Shown: positions 19,252 through 28,134, numbered from the stretch's first letter. The stretch is DNA of 64,000 bases from Clostridium sp. MSJ-8 (GCF_018918325.1 NZ_JAHLQH010000028.1:1-64000); one strand, 5' to 3'. Program-made: numbers and translations. The notes: generated from the letters alone by a model not told the origin.

Positions 19252-20141
19252 TTATCTAAATCCTCCTGAGAATTGCTATATACTCCTTCAATAGTTCCTG
19301 CACCTTCTCTATTACTTAAGATTATTATTCTTTCTAATATATTATTATCTATAACATCTTTAAATATTCTTCTATTTTTTAAATCATCTATTCCATATCC
19401 ATGGATAGAAGTTATTATTTTCACTCCAGAATTATAAGCCATCATAAGTGCTGCTATATCATTATCAGTTCCTAATTCATCACACACGATTACTTCTGGT
19501 GATAAACTTCTTATAGCCATAATCATGCCTTTACTTTTTATACAATTATCTAATACATCTGTTCTTATTCCTAATGTCATCTGAGGAACCCCTTCATAAC
19601 AAGCTGCTATCTCACTTCTTTCGTCTACAACTACAACTTTCTTCTTATAATTCTGAGATATATCTCTCACTATATCTCTTAGAAGTGTAGTTTTGCCACA
19701 TTTAGGAGGCGATATTATAAGAGTATTCTTAACTTCTCCTTCTTCTACTATATATGGAACAACTTTTTTAGAACAACCTATTATTTGTTTACATAATCTT
19801 ATATTTAATGAAGTTATATTTTTTATTGTTCGAACATCATCACCATCCATAACACATTCGCCTGCTAACCCTATTCTATGTCCACCTTTCATAGTTATAA
19901 ATCCTTGCTTAATCTCATCTTCAAATGCAAATAATGAATAATTAGATATTCTTTGGAGAATAAACTTTATATCTGCTCTAGTAACCTTATAATTATTAAC
20001 TATTTCTCTTTCACCTAGATATAATATAACATATTTGCCTTCTTTTAATCTTATTTCTTGAAGCTTTGAATTATCTAAATACACTGCTAATTCTTTTAAT
20101 AACTTTTGCGGAAATATCTTAAAAATCTCTTCTTCTAACAT
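19233..20141 (-). CDS. spoIIIAA: Stage III sporulation protein AA, secretion-type ATPase
   Basis: A 302-residue ATPase of the secretion superfamily that is thought to power the SpoIIIA-SpoIIQ feeding channel. Walker A is PPKCGKTT at 145-152, preceded by GGHRIGLAGE near 87 and followed by VVVDERSEIA and VIVCDELGTDND (Walker B). It is the first gene of the eight-gene operon, with a GGAAGGG ribosome site. SigE control is expected from Bacillus; a CATAAGAT -10-like element preceded by AATATT lies about 40 bases upstream but is only a fair match. Confidence 0.96.
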   Translation of the reverse strand: MLEEEIFKIFPQKLLKELAVYLDNSKLQEIRLKEGKYVILYLGEREIVNNYKVTRADIKFILQRISNYSLFAFEDEIKQGFITMKGGHRIGLAGECVMDGDDVRTIKNITSLNIRLCKQIIGCSKKVVPYIVEEGEVKNTLIISPPKCGKTTLLRDIVRDISQNYKKKVVVVDERSEIAACYEGVPQMTLGIRTDVLDNCIKSKGMIMAIRSLSPEVIVCDELGTDNDIAALMMAYNSGVKIITSIHGYGIDDLKNRRIFKDVIDNNILERIIILSNREGAGTIEGVYSNSQEDLDKWLKLF

Positions 20142-20246
20142 TATTTTTCCCTTCCTAAATTGTTTATATCTAATCTTATGTTTAGGTTACAAAAATATTA
20201 CTGAATTATTTATAAGAACAAAAATTAAAATATAAGGTCTTTTCCA

Positions 20247-20276
20247 TATAGGTAGTATACTCTAATATTACCTATA
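20247..20276. promoter_or_regulatory. Dyad upstream of the spoIIIA operon
   Basis: TATAGGTA (20247-20254) and its exact complement TACCTATA (20269-20276) flank a 14-base centre that itself begins with the palindrome AGTATACT. It lies about 110 bases upstream of spoIIIAA. It could be a protein-binding site, but no known operator was recognised. Confidence 0.35.
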
Positions 20277-20334
20277 CCCTATATCTAAGATACTTATTCT
20301 CAACTATAGACAAAATATAATTTCCTAAAGATCA

Positions 20335-20372
20335 AAAAAACGTCAAGGCAATAAATTAACCTTGACGTTTTT
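20335..20372 (-). terminator. Terminator after the efp operon
   Basis: AAAAACGTCAAGG and its exact complement CCTTGACGTTTTT form a 13-base-pair stem with an 11-base loop, flanked by A and T runs. It directly abuts the stop codon of the zinc-ribbon gene and isolates the efp operon from spoIIIA. Confidence 0.9.
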
Positions 20373-20735
20373 CTATTTAATATCTTCATTACAATAAGGA
20401 CATTTGATATTTTTATTTTCCTTAAGCGTTGATTCTTCAATAAAAATAGGTTTCCCACAATTTTTACATAAGATTTCTTTATATTCATCTTCGAATTCTT
20501 CTAAATCTTCTAACGTAACTTCTTCAAAAAGTTCTTCTTGAATTCCCGAAATATCTTCATCCATATATTTAAAATTCTCTGCTAATACTGCTTGATTCTC
20601 CAAAATTTCTTCTATTTTTATAGAATAAGCATCTAACAGATTATACATTTCTGAGAATATCTTATTATATTTATCTTCTTCAACCTTGGATATATCTTCT
20701 CGTAGAACATCCAACTTATTTTTAATATCTTTCAT
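20373..20735 (-). CDS. Small coiled-coil protein with C-terminal zinc ribbon (CD1247-like)
   Basis: A 120-residue acidic protein. Residues 1-75 look like a helical, coiled-coil-prone region (MKDIKNKLDVLREDISKVEE and following). The C-terminus holds a zinc ribbon, CKNCGKP (about 89-95) and CPYCNED (about 112-118). It resembles a clostridial family known as CD1247 N-terminal-domain proteins. No function is known to me. It lies 31 bases after efp and shares its terminator, so it is probably co-transcribed with efp. Confidence 0.75.
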   Translation of the reverse strand: MKDIKNKLDVLREDISKVEEDKYNKIFSEMYNLLDAYSIKIEEILENQAVLAENFKYMDEDISGIQEELFEEVTLEDLEEFEDEYKEILCKNCGKPIFIEESTLKENKNIKCPYCNEDIK

Positions 20736-20766
20736 TAATAACCATCCTTATATTAAGAATCTATTA

Positions 20767-21324
20767 TTAGATTCTTTCCATGTATTCACCAGTTCTTGTA
20801 TCTACTCTTATTGTATCTCCTTCGTTAACAAACATAGGAACTCCAACAACTGCTCCAGTTTCTAATGTAGCTGGTTTTAATGAGTTAGTAGCTGTGTTAC
20901 CTTTAACTCCTGGTTCACAATGAGTGATTTGTAATTCAACAAAGTTTGGTGCTTCTACTGAGAATGCATCACCTTTATAGAATTTGATTATTGCGAACAT
21001 GTTTTCCTTTAAGTACTTAATAGCTTCTTCAACTTTTTCATAGTTTAAAGGAATTTGTTCAAATGTTTCTTGATCCATGAAGTAGTATAACTCTCCATCA
21101 GAATATAAATATTGCATTTCTTTTCTTTCTATAACTGCTTCTTGGAACTTAGCTGTTGGGTTAAAAGTAGTTTCTGTAACACCACCTGAAATAACGTTTC
21201 TTAACTTAGTTCTTACGAATGCAGCACCTTTACCTGGCTTAACATGTAAAAAGTCAACTACTGTATAAACTTGTCCTTCGTGTTCAAAAGTTGTTCCTTT
21301 TCTTAAATCTCCTGCTGAAATCAT
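20767..21324 (-). CDS. efp: Translation elongation factor P
   Basis: EF-P relieves ribosome stalling at proline runs. The 185-residue protein begins [20 protein letters not shown], with the KOW-like N-terminal domain carrying [16 protein letters not shown] (the K modified in some species), followed by two OB domains ending [17 protein letters not shown]. It has a strong GGAGGGATA ribosome site and a good vegetative promoter at 21405-21433. Confidence 0.98.
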   Translation of the reverse strand: MISAGDLRKGTTFEHEGQVYTVVDFLHVKPGKGAAFVRTKLRNVISGGVTETTFNPTAKFQEAVIERKEMQYLYSDGELYYFMDQETFEQIPLNYEKVEEAIKYLKENMFAIIKFYKGDAFSVEAPNFVELQITHCEPGVKGNTATNSLKPATLETGAVVGVPMFVNEGDTIRVDTRTGEYMERI

Positions 21325-21404
21325 AATAGTATCCCTCCAAAAATATATAAAATTGATACCTAAATTTAATGGTATATTTTCTAATTTAATAGCGTAACAT
21401 AGTT

Positions 21405-21433
21405 ATTTTATCAAAAGAAAGAGAATTTTGCAA
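21405..21433 (-). promoter_or_regulatory. SigA-type promoter of efp
   Basis: On the minus strand TTGCAA (21428-21433) and TAAAAT (21405-21410) are separated by exactly 17 bases, about 80 bases upstream of the efp start. This is a good housekeeping promoter. Confidence 0.7.
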
Positions 21434-21443
21434 CTAACTTTGT

Positions 21444-21812
21444 TTAATTTAGCTTAAATGAATATTGAATAGTTATGTTTCCTGATACAACACCTTTATC
21501 TATATCAAGTTTATAACTCTTTATAGTATTATCTTTTAATCCTTTAAGTTTGGTACGTACACCTTCAATATCTCCATTAATGTCTATAATAACTTCATAT
21601 CCATCATAACACGATGTAATCTTAGATATATTAAATTTTTTATTTTTCATTTCATTTATTATATCATTAATATCTACCTCTTCTGTTTCATTAATAACAT
21701 CTATTGTTTCTATCACTTCACTTGAAGAATTATAATTTATAATATAATTCTCAACCATAATTAAACTTAATAACCCTATAATTATAATAAATATTTTACT
21801 CTTCATTGTCAC
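21444..21812 (-). CDS. Small single-pass membrane protein, PilO-like by position
   Basis: A 122-residue protein with one membrane helix (about 5-23) and a short soluble domain ending SGNITIQYSFKLN. It is the last of nine overlapping pilus-operon genes. PilO proteins have this topology and lie after PilM and PilN, so it may be a very short PilO; sequence similarity was not evident by eye. The start may be the GTG at 21812 or the ATG two codons later; both overlap the end of the gene before. Confidence 0.6.
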   Translation of the reverse strand: MTMKSKIFIIIIGLLSLIMVENYIINYNSSSEVIETIDVINETEEVDINDIINEMKNKKFNISKITSCYDGYEVIIDINGDIEGVRTKLKGLKDNTIKSYKLDIDKGVVSGNITIQYSFKLN

Positions 21813-22200
21813 AACTTTCTATTTCTAGTTTATAACCTCCTTCTTCTAAAGACTCCATTTCTTTAATAATAACATTACTATTATTAATTCTAATAAGTTG
21901 TTCTATATCTGATACCTCATACTTTTTCTCATCTTCTGTAATATTTGCTTTATAGGAAATCTTGCCCAATTGTAGATATTTATCTATCTCATTAATTGGT
22001 AATCCCACATCTTGCGTATATGTTTTCTTATTCTCTATATTTTTATTTCTACTAAAAGATTTAATCACTGTAGGTATCCTTATTAAAAATATAACTGATA
22101 ATGCTAATATCATATTCTTATAGTACTTATACTTACGTTTATATATCTTAATAGCAATATCAGGTGGTAAAAAATCTTTGTTTAAATATCTTCTTGTCAT
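21796..22200 (-). CDS. PilN-like single-pass membrane protein
   Basis: A 134-residue protein. The N-terminus YLNKDFLPPDIAIKIYKRKY followed by a membrane helix (about 30-48) resembles PilN, which starts INLLPP-like, then a helix, then a periplasmic-type domain. It overlaps the previous gene by 41 bases and the next by 17. PilN usually anchors the PilM-PilN-PilO platform; here the extracytoplasmic part is only about 85 residues. Confidence 0.65.
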   Translation of the reverse strand: MTRRYLNKDFLPPDIAIKIYKRKYKYYKNMILALSVIFLIRIPTVIKSFSRNKNIENKKTYTQDVGLPINEIDKYLQLGKISYKANITEDEKKYEVSDIEQLIRINNSNVIIKEMESLEEGGYKLEIESCDNEE

Positions 22201-22771
22201 CTATTACCTCTTTATATGCATCGATAATGTTGAAACTAATTCTGTTTGAAATCCTCTTATCTATAATGGTAATACTATCATCTATAGTTTCTTCTACCCT
22301 TCTCATAAATATATTTACTTCTGGATCAACTATGGTACTTGTAATATACTTGCCATTATAACTAACATAATAATTATTAGAGTTATATACAAACATCAAA
22401 TTAAATTTATTATATTTACGTTTCAAATTATTAACCGCTATTAATTGAATAGGTTCAACTTCAACATTATATGCATTCTCACAAATTCTTCTTATATTAG
22501 ATAATCCTTTTATGGCATAAACTATAGTTTCTCTCTTCTTGTTAAAAGTAAAATAATCATATACAAAATCATTATTCTCACCAAATAATCTCTTAACATC
22601 TTGCTGTACTTCTTCTTCTGAACTGTTAAGTATTCTACGAGTATATAATTCCTCATCTAATATTATAATCTTCTGTTTATGTCCAAACGTTCTATAATCA
22701 ATTTCATTATATGCTATAAACTTATGGTTGCATATTACACCATCCCTTGACAATAATATAGTACTTCTCAT
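22160..22771 (-). CDS. Pilus-operon protein of unknown family, PilM-like by position
   Basis: A 203-residue soluble protein without membrane segments, beginning MRSTILLSRDGVICNHKFIA. In type IV pilus operons this position, just before a PilN-like gene, is occupied by the actin-like PilM, but PilM is about 350 residues and its nucleotide motifs were not seen. It could be a reduced PilM or an unrelated cytoplasmic partner. It starts 2 bases after the preceding pseudopilin gene. Confidence 0.55.
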   Translation of the reverse strand: MRSTILLSRDGVICNHKFIAYNEIDYRTFGHKQKIIILDEELYTRRILNSSEEEVQQDVKRLFGENNDFVYDYFTFNKKRETIVYAIKGLSNIRRICENAYNVEVEPIQLIAVNNLKRKYNKFNLMFVYNSNNYYVSYNGKYITSTIVDPEVNIFMRRVEETIDDSITIIDKRISNRISFNIIDAYKEVIDDKKIFKQRFFTT

Positions 22772-22773
22772 AC

Positions 22774-23148
22774 TCAGTATCCTTTCTCTCTAGGATATAT
22801 TATTATCCTATCGTTCATAGGTTCAATTATCACATTATACAAAACTACACTCTCTTCTATAGTAGCCTCTATTATATTATTGCCAACATAATTATAATAT
22901 ATACCATCTATTTTTATTTTTTCTCCACTTAATAGCTGCTTTACCCTATTATTATCTTCTCTAAAATAATTATTAACTCTTGTTATACCATCTTCGTTTT
23001 TTACATTAAATCCATATAAATCTATAATTGACTCTTCTATAGCTGCACTATCATGATTATTATATGCTATAGTAAATGTAAATCCTGCTAGAATAATCAC
23101 TAGCATTACTGTTATAACCACAATAATCAATGTATATCCTTTTTTCAT
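22774..23148 (-). CDS. Prepilin-like protein lacking Glu5 (GspK/PilX-like)
   Basis: Starts MKKGYTLIIVVITVMLVIIL: a prepilin-peptidase site after the Gly, but Ile at position 5 of the mature form instead of Glu. In type II secretion the tip pseudopilin GspK is the one lacking Glu5, and this gene stands fourth in an H-I-J-K-like order. The ATG at 23148 is 6 bases after AGGTG; a GTG nine bases earlier overlaps that site and was rejected. The ATG shares one base with the stop of the previous gene. The protein is 124 residues, far smaller than typical GspK. Confidence 0.75.
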   Translation of the reverse strand: MKKGYTLIIVVITVMLVIILAGFTFTIAYNNHDSAAIEESIIDLYGFNVKNEDGITRVNNYFREDNNRVKQLLSGEKIKIDGIYYNYVGNNIIEATIEESVVLYNVIIEPMNDRIIIYPREKGY

Positions 23149-23597
23149 TATAAACACCTACTTATTGAAAACTTGCCTTTCTTAATGGTTATATATATAA
23201 GTCTATCTTTATTTACAACTTGAAAGTCTTCTATTTCACCTATGACTTTCGTAGTAGTTTTATTTAATCTATTAGCATAAAATGTAACATAATCAATGCA
23301 TATTTTATTATTATTTCTATAGATAATCTCATAGCTATCTTCTGCTGTATTAGTTATTATTTTATTATCCATGCTATATATATTCTTAACATGCTCTTCT
23401 CTTAATATCCTAGATATATTTATAATAACTTCTTCTAGTTCATTCATATTATTAGTTTCTTCTATATAACAATTATATTTACTTATACAATTAGCACATA
23501 AATTAGTGCATATAGATACCACTATCATTCCTATGGCTATAGAGATAACTAACTCTATTAAAGTAAATCCATGTCTATTATTCATCCATCCATTCAT
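23148..23597 (-). CDS. Prepilin-like protein (GspJ/PilW-like)
   Basis: A 149-residue protein with the prepilin motif RHG-FTLIELVISIAIGMIV, including Glu5, and a single N-terminal helix. It is third in the pseudopilin series. The start MNGWMNNRHG could also be the Met at residue 5; an AAAGG site favours the first. It overlaps the end of the previous gene by 20 bases. Confidence 0.82.
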   Translation of the reverse strand: MNGWMNNRHGFTLIELVISIAIGMIVVSICTNLCANCISKYNCYIEETNNMNELEEVIINISRILREEHVKNIYSMDNKIITNTAEDSYEIIYRNNNKICIDYVTFYANRLNKTTTKVIGEIEDFQVVNKDRLIYITIKKGKFSISRCL

Positions 23598-23997
23598 CCT
23601 TTATTACATCTACACTTATACACTCTTCTTCATATACTATTGATACATTTATTTTAAGACCAGTATCACTTTCAGATAGCTTTGATATCTTTATATAATT
23701 ATCCTTTTTCCCCTTCTTTACATCTAATAAACTTTTTGTTTTTATAATTTCAGAGAATTTTTCACCATATTCTATATATATAGTGCCATCTATTAAGCTA
23801 TCTTTTAATGATGATAAGGTTTCATTATATCTTATTTCCATGCATATAGAATATAAATCATCCTTTAATCTTCTATTAATTTCTCGTTCTCTTATAGATT
23901 TTATTATTGATGTATATCCACTTAAAGCCATTGTTATGCCTATAGTTAATATCATTATAGATATTATAATTTCTATTAATATATATCCTTTTTTCAT
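23578..23997 (-). CDS. Prepilin-like protein (GspI/PilV-like)
   Basis: A 139-residue protein beginning MKKG-YILIEIIISIMILTIG, a prepilin-peptidase site with Glu5 kept, followed by a helical stalk and a small acidic C-terminal domain. Second in the pseudopilin series. Its start overlaps the stop of the previous gene by 4 bases. Confidence 0.82.
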   Translation of the reverse strand: MKKGYILIEIIISIMILTIGITMALSGYTSIIKSIREREINRRLKDDLYSICMEIRYNETLSSLKDSLIDGTIYIEYGEKFSEIIKTKSLLDVKKGKKDNYIKISKLSESDTGLKINVSIVYEEECISVDVIKDEWMDE

Positions 23998-24452
23998 TCC
24001 TTTAGCCTTATATTATTTTCTCCTACTGAAATAGTTATAACATGCATTTTATCTAATGAATCCTTAAATATTAATGTGCAAGATTCTACTGTTCCATCTT
24101 GCTTAATAAATATCATTTTATAATGCATCATATATTCTAATGAATAATTTTTATATAATTTTAAATTGTCTAATTCAATCTTTCGTTTTGTTTCATCATT
24201 TATAATTAAACTTACCTCCAAGATATTATCTTTCATAATAAATTTTATATTGCCATATTGTTGTGAATTAACTGAATAACTCTTTCCATAATGAATAATA
24301 TCTAAAACCTCATATAATTCTTGTCTTATATACATATCCTTTTTTATTTTTAATAGATATTTGCTAGCACCTATTCCAATAGATGCTAATATTAGAATTA
24401 TTGACATTGACACAACTAACTCTATTAATGTATATCCGTATTTTTTACCCAT
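23994..24452 (-). CDS. Prepilin-like protein (GspH/FimT-like)
   Basis: A 152-residue protein with the prepilin motif KYG-YTLIELVVSMSIILIL, Glu5 present, and a C-terminal domain rich in beta strands. It is the first pilin-like gene after the platform protein and overlaps it by 8 bases. It could be the major subunit or a GspH-type minor one; no longer pilin is encoded in this operon. Confidence 0.82.
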   Translation of the reverse strand: MGKKYGYTLIELVVSMSIILILASIGIGASKYLLKIKKDMYIRQELYEVLDIIHYGKSYSVNSQQYGNIKFIMKDNILEVSLIINDETKRKIELDNLKLYKNYSLEYMMHYKMIFIKQDGTVESCTLIFKDSLDKMHVITISVGENNIRLKE

Positions 24453-25464
24453 TTAATGAATTCATAAAAGGGACTATGCATTTAATAAGAATAAAACAAA
24501 CTATAACAGCTAATAATATCATTAATCCTGGTTCAATTAATTTTAGTTTTTTATCTATACATTTTATTAATTCTTTGTTATTACTATTTAGTGCTTTAGT
24601 TATCATCTCCTCAACATCTCCCCCTTTCTCTCCTATCTTTATAAATGATAAGCTGTGCTTACTTAATATATCTATATTTTCTAATGTATAACTCAGTTCA
24701 TTTCCTTGTATTAGTTTTTCATATATATATTCTAAATATCTTTGAACTATATTATTGTCCATAGATTCTTTAGCCAAGCATAATCCCTGAACTATATTCC
24801 CTTGACTTTTATATATTATAGATAAAATTAAAAGAAGGATATTTTCATAGTACAATCTTATAATTTTAAATTTTTTCATCTTGTTCTTATAATCTATATT
24901 ATCTTTTAATATAGTAATTATAATAATACAAATAACCATACTACTTATAATTCTTCCCCAAAATAGAAGTGGATTATTATCAAGCTCAACTCTGTAATTA
25001 TATAAATTTTTAATACTTCCAGTAAAATCTCTGTCTAACTCTAATAACATGTTACACATTTTAGGTAAAAATATTATAAATATAACTATAGCCATTAACA
25101 ATAAAGTGCTTAAAACTATACATGGATATGCTATAGCTGCTTTTATTTTTGTTTCAATATTTTGTTTAATAGAATAATAATCCTTAAGTGCCCATAAAAC
25201 TCTTGATAAACTTCCATTATCTTCTCCTATCTTGACAAAACCACTAAACATAGTTGGAAAAAATTTAGGATATCTCTTAAAAGCTTCTGATAATGTCATT
25301 CCTTTTAAAACTTCTCTATGCACTAATAAAATTATTCTTTTATATTCTTTGTTTAAATCTAATTCACTTAATAACAACAATGAAGATTCTATTGAAATAC
25401 CTTCATTATATAGATTGCCTAAAGCTTCTGATATCATAATTAAATTTTCTGATTGTTTTCTCAA
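24445..25464 (-). CDS. pilC: Type II secretion / type IV pilus inner-membrane platform protein
   Basis: A 339-residue GspF/PilC family protein with two repeated cytoplasmic helical domains, each followed by a membrane segment, and a final membrane helix. Family motifs are GMTLSEAFKRYPKFFPTMFS and FVKIGEDNGSLSRVLWAL in the first copy and FIKIGEKGGDVEEMI in the second. Membrane segments lie at about 103-130, 163-187 and 310-335. It is slightly short (usual length 340-400). It overlaps the ATPase gene by 4 bases. Confidence 0.92.
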   Translation of the reverse strand: MRKQSENLIMISEALGNLYNEGISIESSLLLLSELDLNKEYKRIILLVHREVLKGMTLSEAFKRYPKFFPTMFSGFVKIGEDNGSLSRVLWALKDYYSIKQNIETKIKAAIAYPCIVLSTLLLMAIVIFIIFLPKMCNMLLELDRDFTGSIKNLYNYRVELDNNPLLFWGRIISSMVICIIIITILKDNIDYKNKMKKFKIIRLYYENILLLILSIIYKSQGNIVQGLCLAKESMDNNIVQRYLEYIYEKLIQGNELSYTLENIDILSKHSLSFIKIGEKGGDVEEMITKALNSNNKELIKCIDKKLKLIEPGLMILLAVIVCFILIKCIVPFMNSLNG

Positions 25465-26855
25465 TTAAGATCTTCCCATTCTATAAAATCTAAATAATCA
25501 TAATAGTCTAACTTACCATTATTAAGTAGCTTAATAAGTATACTTAGCATCTCTTTGTTAGATAATTTTTCATTTCTATCTTCTATTCCATAAACATTTC
25601 TTGTGATTTTATCTTCTATATAGCACACAGATGATACTAATGTTCTACCTATATATCCAGTATAATTACAACTCTTACAGCCATGCTTTTTATAGTAAAT
25701 TCTATTAGATACTTTTAGTTGTTCCTTACACTTATCACACAATACTCCTATTAACCTCTGTGATATTATTCCCTTAAGTGAATCTTCAATAAGATAATGC
25801 TCTATCCCCATATCTCTTAATCTAATAAAAACTTCTCTTGGGCTCTTACTATGAATAGTTGTATAAACTTTATGCCCAGTAATAGCAGCTCTTATAGCCA
25901 TCTGCGCTGTATCTATATCTCTTATTTCTCCAATCATAATTATATCGGGATCTTGCCGCAGTATACTACGAAGACCACTTGCAAATGTTATACCAATCTT
26001 AGGATTAAGACTAATTTGATTAATTCCTAAAATATTTGCTTCTATAGGATCTTCTAAGGTTGTAATATTAACAGGTTCGTTTTTTAATAAATTAAGTATT
26101 GTATAAAGAGTTGTAGATTTCCCTGATCCTGTAGGTCCATTAATTATTACAATGCCACTTTTAATGTTTATTATTTTCTTAAGTTTATCTAATTGGTTAT
26201 CATTAAAATTAAGTTCTTCTAATGTAGATATAAGCCTATCTTCATATATAATTCTAACTACTAGCTTCTCTCCTTCTACAACCGGAATCGTTGACAATCT
26301 AAGACTGTAGGTTCTATCCTCAATAGCTATATTCATCTTGCCATCTTGAGGTCTTCTCTTCTCTGTCATATCCATATTGGAATTTATCTTAAGCCTAGAT
26401 AAAATAGTTATGAATTCACTGAGTTTGATTATCCTAAATATAACCAAATATCCATTAATTCTAAAACGTATATATACTTTATCTAACATCGGCTCAAAAT
26501 GTATATCACTAGTTCTATTCTTAATTGCTAATTCTAAAATCTTATCTTCATAATGGGAGTAATTATAATCTAATACCATATCTATATATCCTAATAATTC
26601 TTCTGCAGTTACGTATATGAATTTTATGTCTTTATTATAAATGTTCCTTAAATGCTCACTACATCTCATATCGTCACAATTACAAGCTAAACAATTAAGT
26701 ACAGAATCCACAATAAATATAGGCAAAATCATATTATCTAAAGCCTCTTCTCTAGTTACCATACGTGCAACATCCAAATCAATTCTATAAAGCATTTCTA
26801 CATCTAGCATATTATATCTCCCATTTTCTTTACTTACTTTTGCTATTATCTCCAT
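25461..26855 (-). CDS. pilB: Type II/IV secretion assembly ATPase (GspE/PilB family)
   Basis: The hexameric motor that drives pilus or pseudopilus assembly. The 464-residue protein has Walker A GPTGSGKS at 240-247, an Asp box TTLEDPIE (about 266), Walker B DPDIIMIGEIRD (about 303), a His box TGHKVYTTIHS and a zinc site formed by C373, C376, C393 and C396. It lacks the long extra N-terminal domain of some PilB proteins. It is the first gene of the nine-gene operon; no retraction ATPase (PilT) or prepilin peptidase is nearby. Confidence 0.93.
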   Translation of the reverse strand: MEIIAKVSKENGRYNMLDVEMLYRIDLDVARMVTREEALDNMILPIFIVDSVLNCLACNCDDMRCSEHLRNIYNKDIKFIYVTAEELLGYIDMVLDYNYSHYEDKILELAIKNRTSDIHFEPMLDKVYIRFRINGYLVIFRIIKLSEFITILSRLKINSNMDMTEKRRPQDGKMNIAIEDRTYSLRLSTIPVVEGEKLVVRIIYEDRLISTLEELNFNDNQLDKLKKIINIKSGIVIINGPTGSGKSTTLYTILNLLKNEPVNITTLEDPIEANILGINQISLNPKIGITFASGLRSILRQDPDIIMIGEIRDIDTAQMAIRAAITGHKVYTTIHSKSPREVFIRLRDMGIEHYLIEDSLKGIISQRLIGVLCDKCKEQLKVSNRIYYKKHGCKSCNYTGYIGRTLVSSVCYIEDKITRNVYGIEDRNEKLSNKEMLSILIKLLNNGKLDYYDYLDFIEWEDLN

Positions 26856-26883
26856 AATATATTTTTTTATTCATAATAAATAA

Positions 26884-26913
26884 ATTAAAATTAATAGCAT
26901 TAGTTTAAGTCAA
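26884..26913 (-). promoter_or_regulatory. Candidate promoter of the pilus-like operon
   Basis: On the minus strand TTGACT (26908-26913) and TTTAAT (26884-26889) are 18 bases apart and lie about 30 bases upstream of the ATPase start. The -35 is good, the -10 fair. No c-di-GMP riboswitch was recognised in this leader. Confidence 0.4.
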
Positions 26914-27026
26914 GCTATTTATTTAATACTTTTAGAATAATATTTAAAAATATCAACATTTTCATGGAAAAGACCCTATTTCTTTAAGAAAGTTGATTTT
27001 CAGTATACTTTTTTATAACTAGAAAT

Positions 27027-27083
27027 AAAAAAATTAAGTTATAACTAAATGCGTTTTCAACATCTAGCTAACTTAATTTTTTT
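27027..27083 (-). terminator. Terminator downstream of the lipoprotein gene
   Basis: AAAAAAATTAAGTTA (27027-27041) has its exact complement at 27069-27083; the stem extends partly inward and is flanked by A and T runs. It lies 25 bases after the lipoprotein stop. Confidence 0.8.
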
Positions 27084-27108
27084 ACTCTAGTAAGAAATCA
27101 TATAAAAT

Positions 27109-28134
27109 TTAAGAATTCTGAACGCTATATCTTCTAACAAAATATACTTCTCCAGTACCATCTAATATAAGACTTATAGCACCTTCGTTATTGCATTTAT
27201 ATACAGATTGAAACTTCTTATTATTTGATCCAATAAAAAGTATATTACCATCATCACCTTTTGATAATCCCTTCTTTACATCTACATAAGATGGAAATGA
27301 ATATGTAAGTCTCTTATGAATCGAATCTTTTAGATAATATAAGGCATAATCTGTATTCTTAAAACTTCCTAATATATAATAATCATCATTATTTCCATCT
27401 ACAATATCATATACCTTCATTATTTCCGAAGTTAATTCTTGTGAATTTTCTCCATTTTTATCTATTGATACAAGAGTTTTTTCTCCTTCGTAGGAACTTT
27501 TTGAATATATTATCTTATCATTTAGTACCTTTATAAATTCAACAAATCCTTCATCAAACTCTACTAGTAATTTTTCTTTTTTTTCTTTTATATTATAAGT
27601 GAATATTCCATTTTTCTTATCTGTTTCACGTATACCATAATATACAATAGTATTATCATCTAACCAATCTACATATTTACCTGATATCATAACAGATATA
27701 TTAAGCTTAAGTAATTTATCATCCTTCATGCTCATTATATATAAATTACATGATTCTTCATTTCTAAAAAAAGATAAATATTCTCCTCCAGGTGATAGAT
27801 TAAAATAACTATCATAAGTTTCTATAGAATGTAATTCTTTTTCTTTATCTTTATACCTTGCTATATATTCTCTATCCTTCTGTCCTAAATAATTACCACT
27901 TGCAGTATCATAAACAGCGATTATTTGTTCTCCTTCAGCTTCAGAATACCTCTCATTATTGTATGTATAGTTTATATACTCTCCATTATCTTCAGTACAA
28001 ATAGATCCATCATTCAGTTCTATTACTTCTGTTTCTATGTTCTTATCTTCATTTACTTCTTTTTTATCTTCGCATGATATCATTGATACAGCTATCATGC
28101 TTATGAATAATATTAATAATGTCTTTTTCTTCAC
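27109..28134 (-). CDS. Lipoprotein, probable beta-propeller
   Basis: A 341-residue secreted protein with a lipoprotein signal (MKKKTLLILFISMIAVSMISC, Cys about 21), so probably lipid-anchored outside the membrane. The rest is rich in short strands with repeated elements such as SPGGEYLSF and VDWLDDNTIVYYG, reminiscent of TolB or WD40-like propeller blades. No enzymatic motif is seen. The start is a GTG 10 bases after AAAGGA. It has its own promoter (28203-28231) and terminator, so it is monocistronic; function unknown. Confidence 0.72.
   Translation of the reverse strand: MKKKTLLILFISMIAVSMISCEDKKEVNEDKNIETEVIELNDGSICTEDNGEYINYTYNNERYSEAEGEQIIAVYDTASGNYLGQKDREYIARYKDKEKELHSIETYDSYFNLSPGGEYLSFFRNEESCNLYIMSMKDDKLLKLNISVMISGKYVDWLDDNTIVYYGIRETDKKNGIFTYNIKEKKEKLLVEFDEGFVEFIKVLNDKIIYSKSSYEGEKTLVSIDKNGENSQELTSEIMKVYDIVDGNNDDYYILGSFKNTDYALYYLKDSIHKRLTYSFPSYVDVKKGLSKGDDGNILFIGSNNKKFQSVYKCNNEGAISLILDGTGEVYFVRRYSVQNS

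Noticed and set aside
20300..20488. A 62-codon frame overlapping the zinc-ribbon gene and its terminator
   Set aside because: It overlaps the zinc-ribbon coding frame and reads through the terminator hairpin.
20236..26975. Shared 12-mer GGTCTTTTCCAT upstream of spoIIIA and of the pilus-like operon
   Set aside because: The two copies lie on opposite relative orientations and a 12-base match is expected by chance many times in a window this size.
26856..27026. c-di-GMP riboswitch upstream of the pilus-like operon
   Set aside because: Such riboswitches occur before clostridial pilus genes, but none of the conserved GEMM or c-di-GMP-II segments could be found here.
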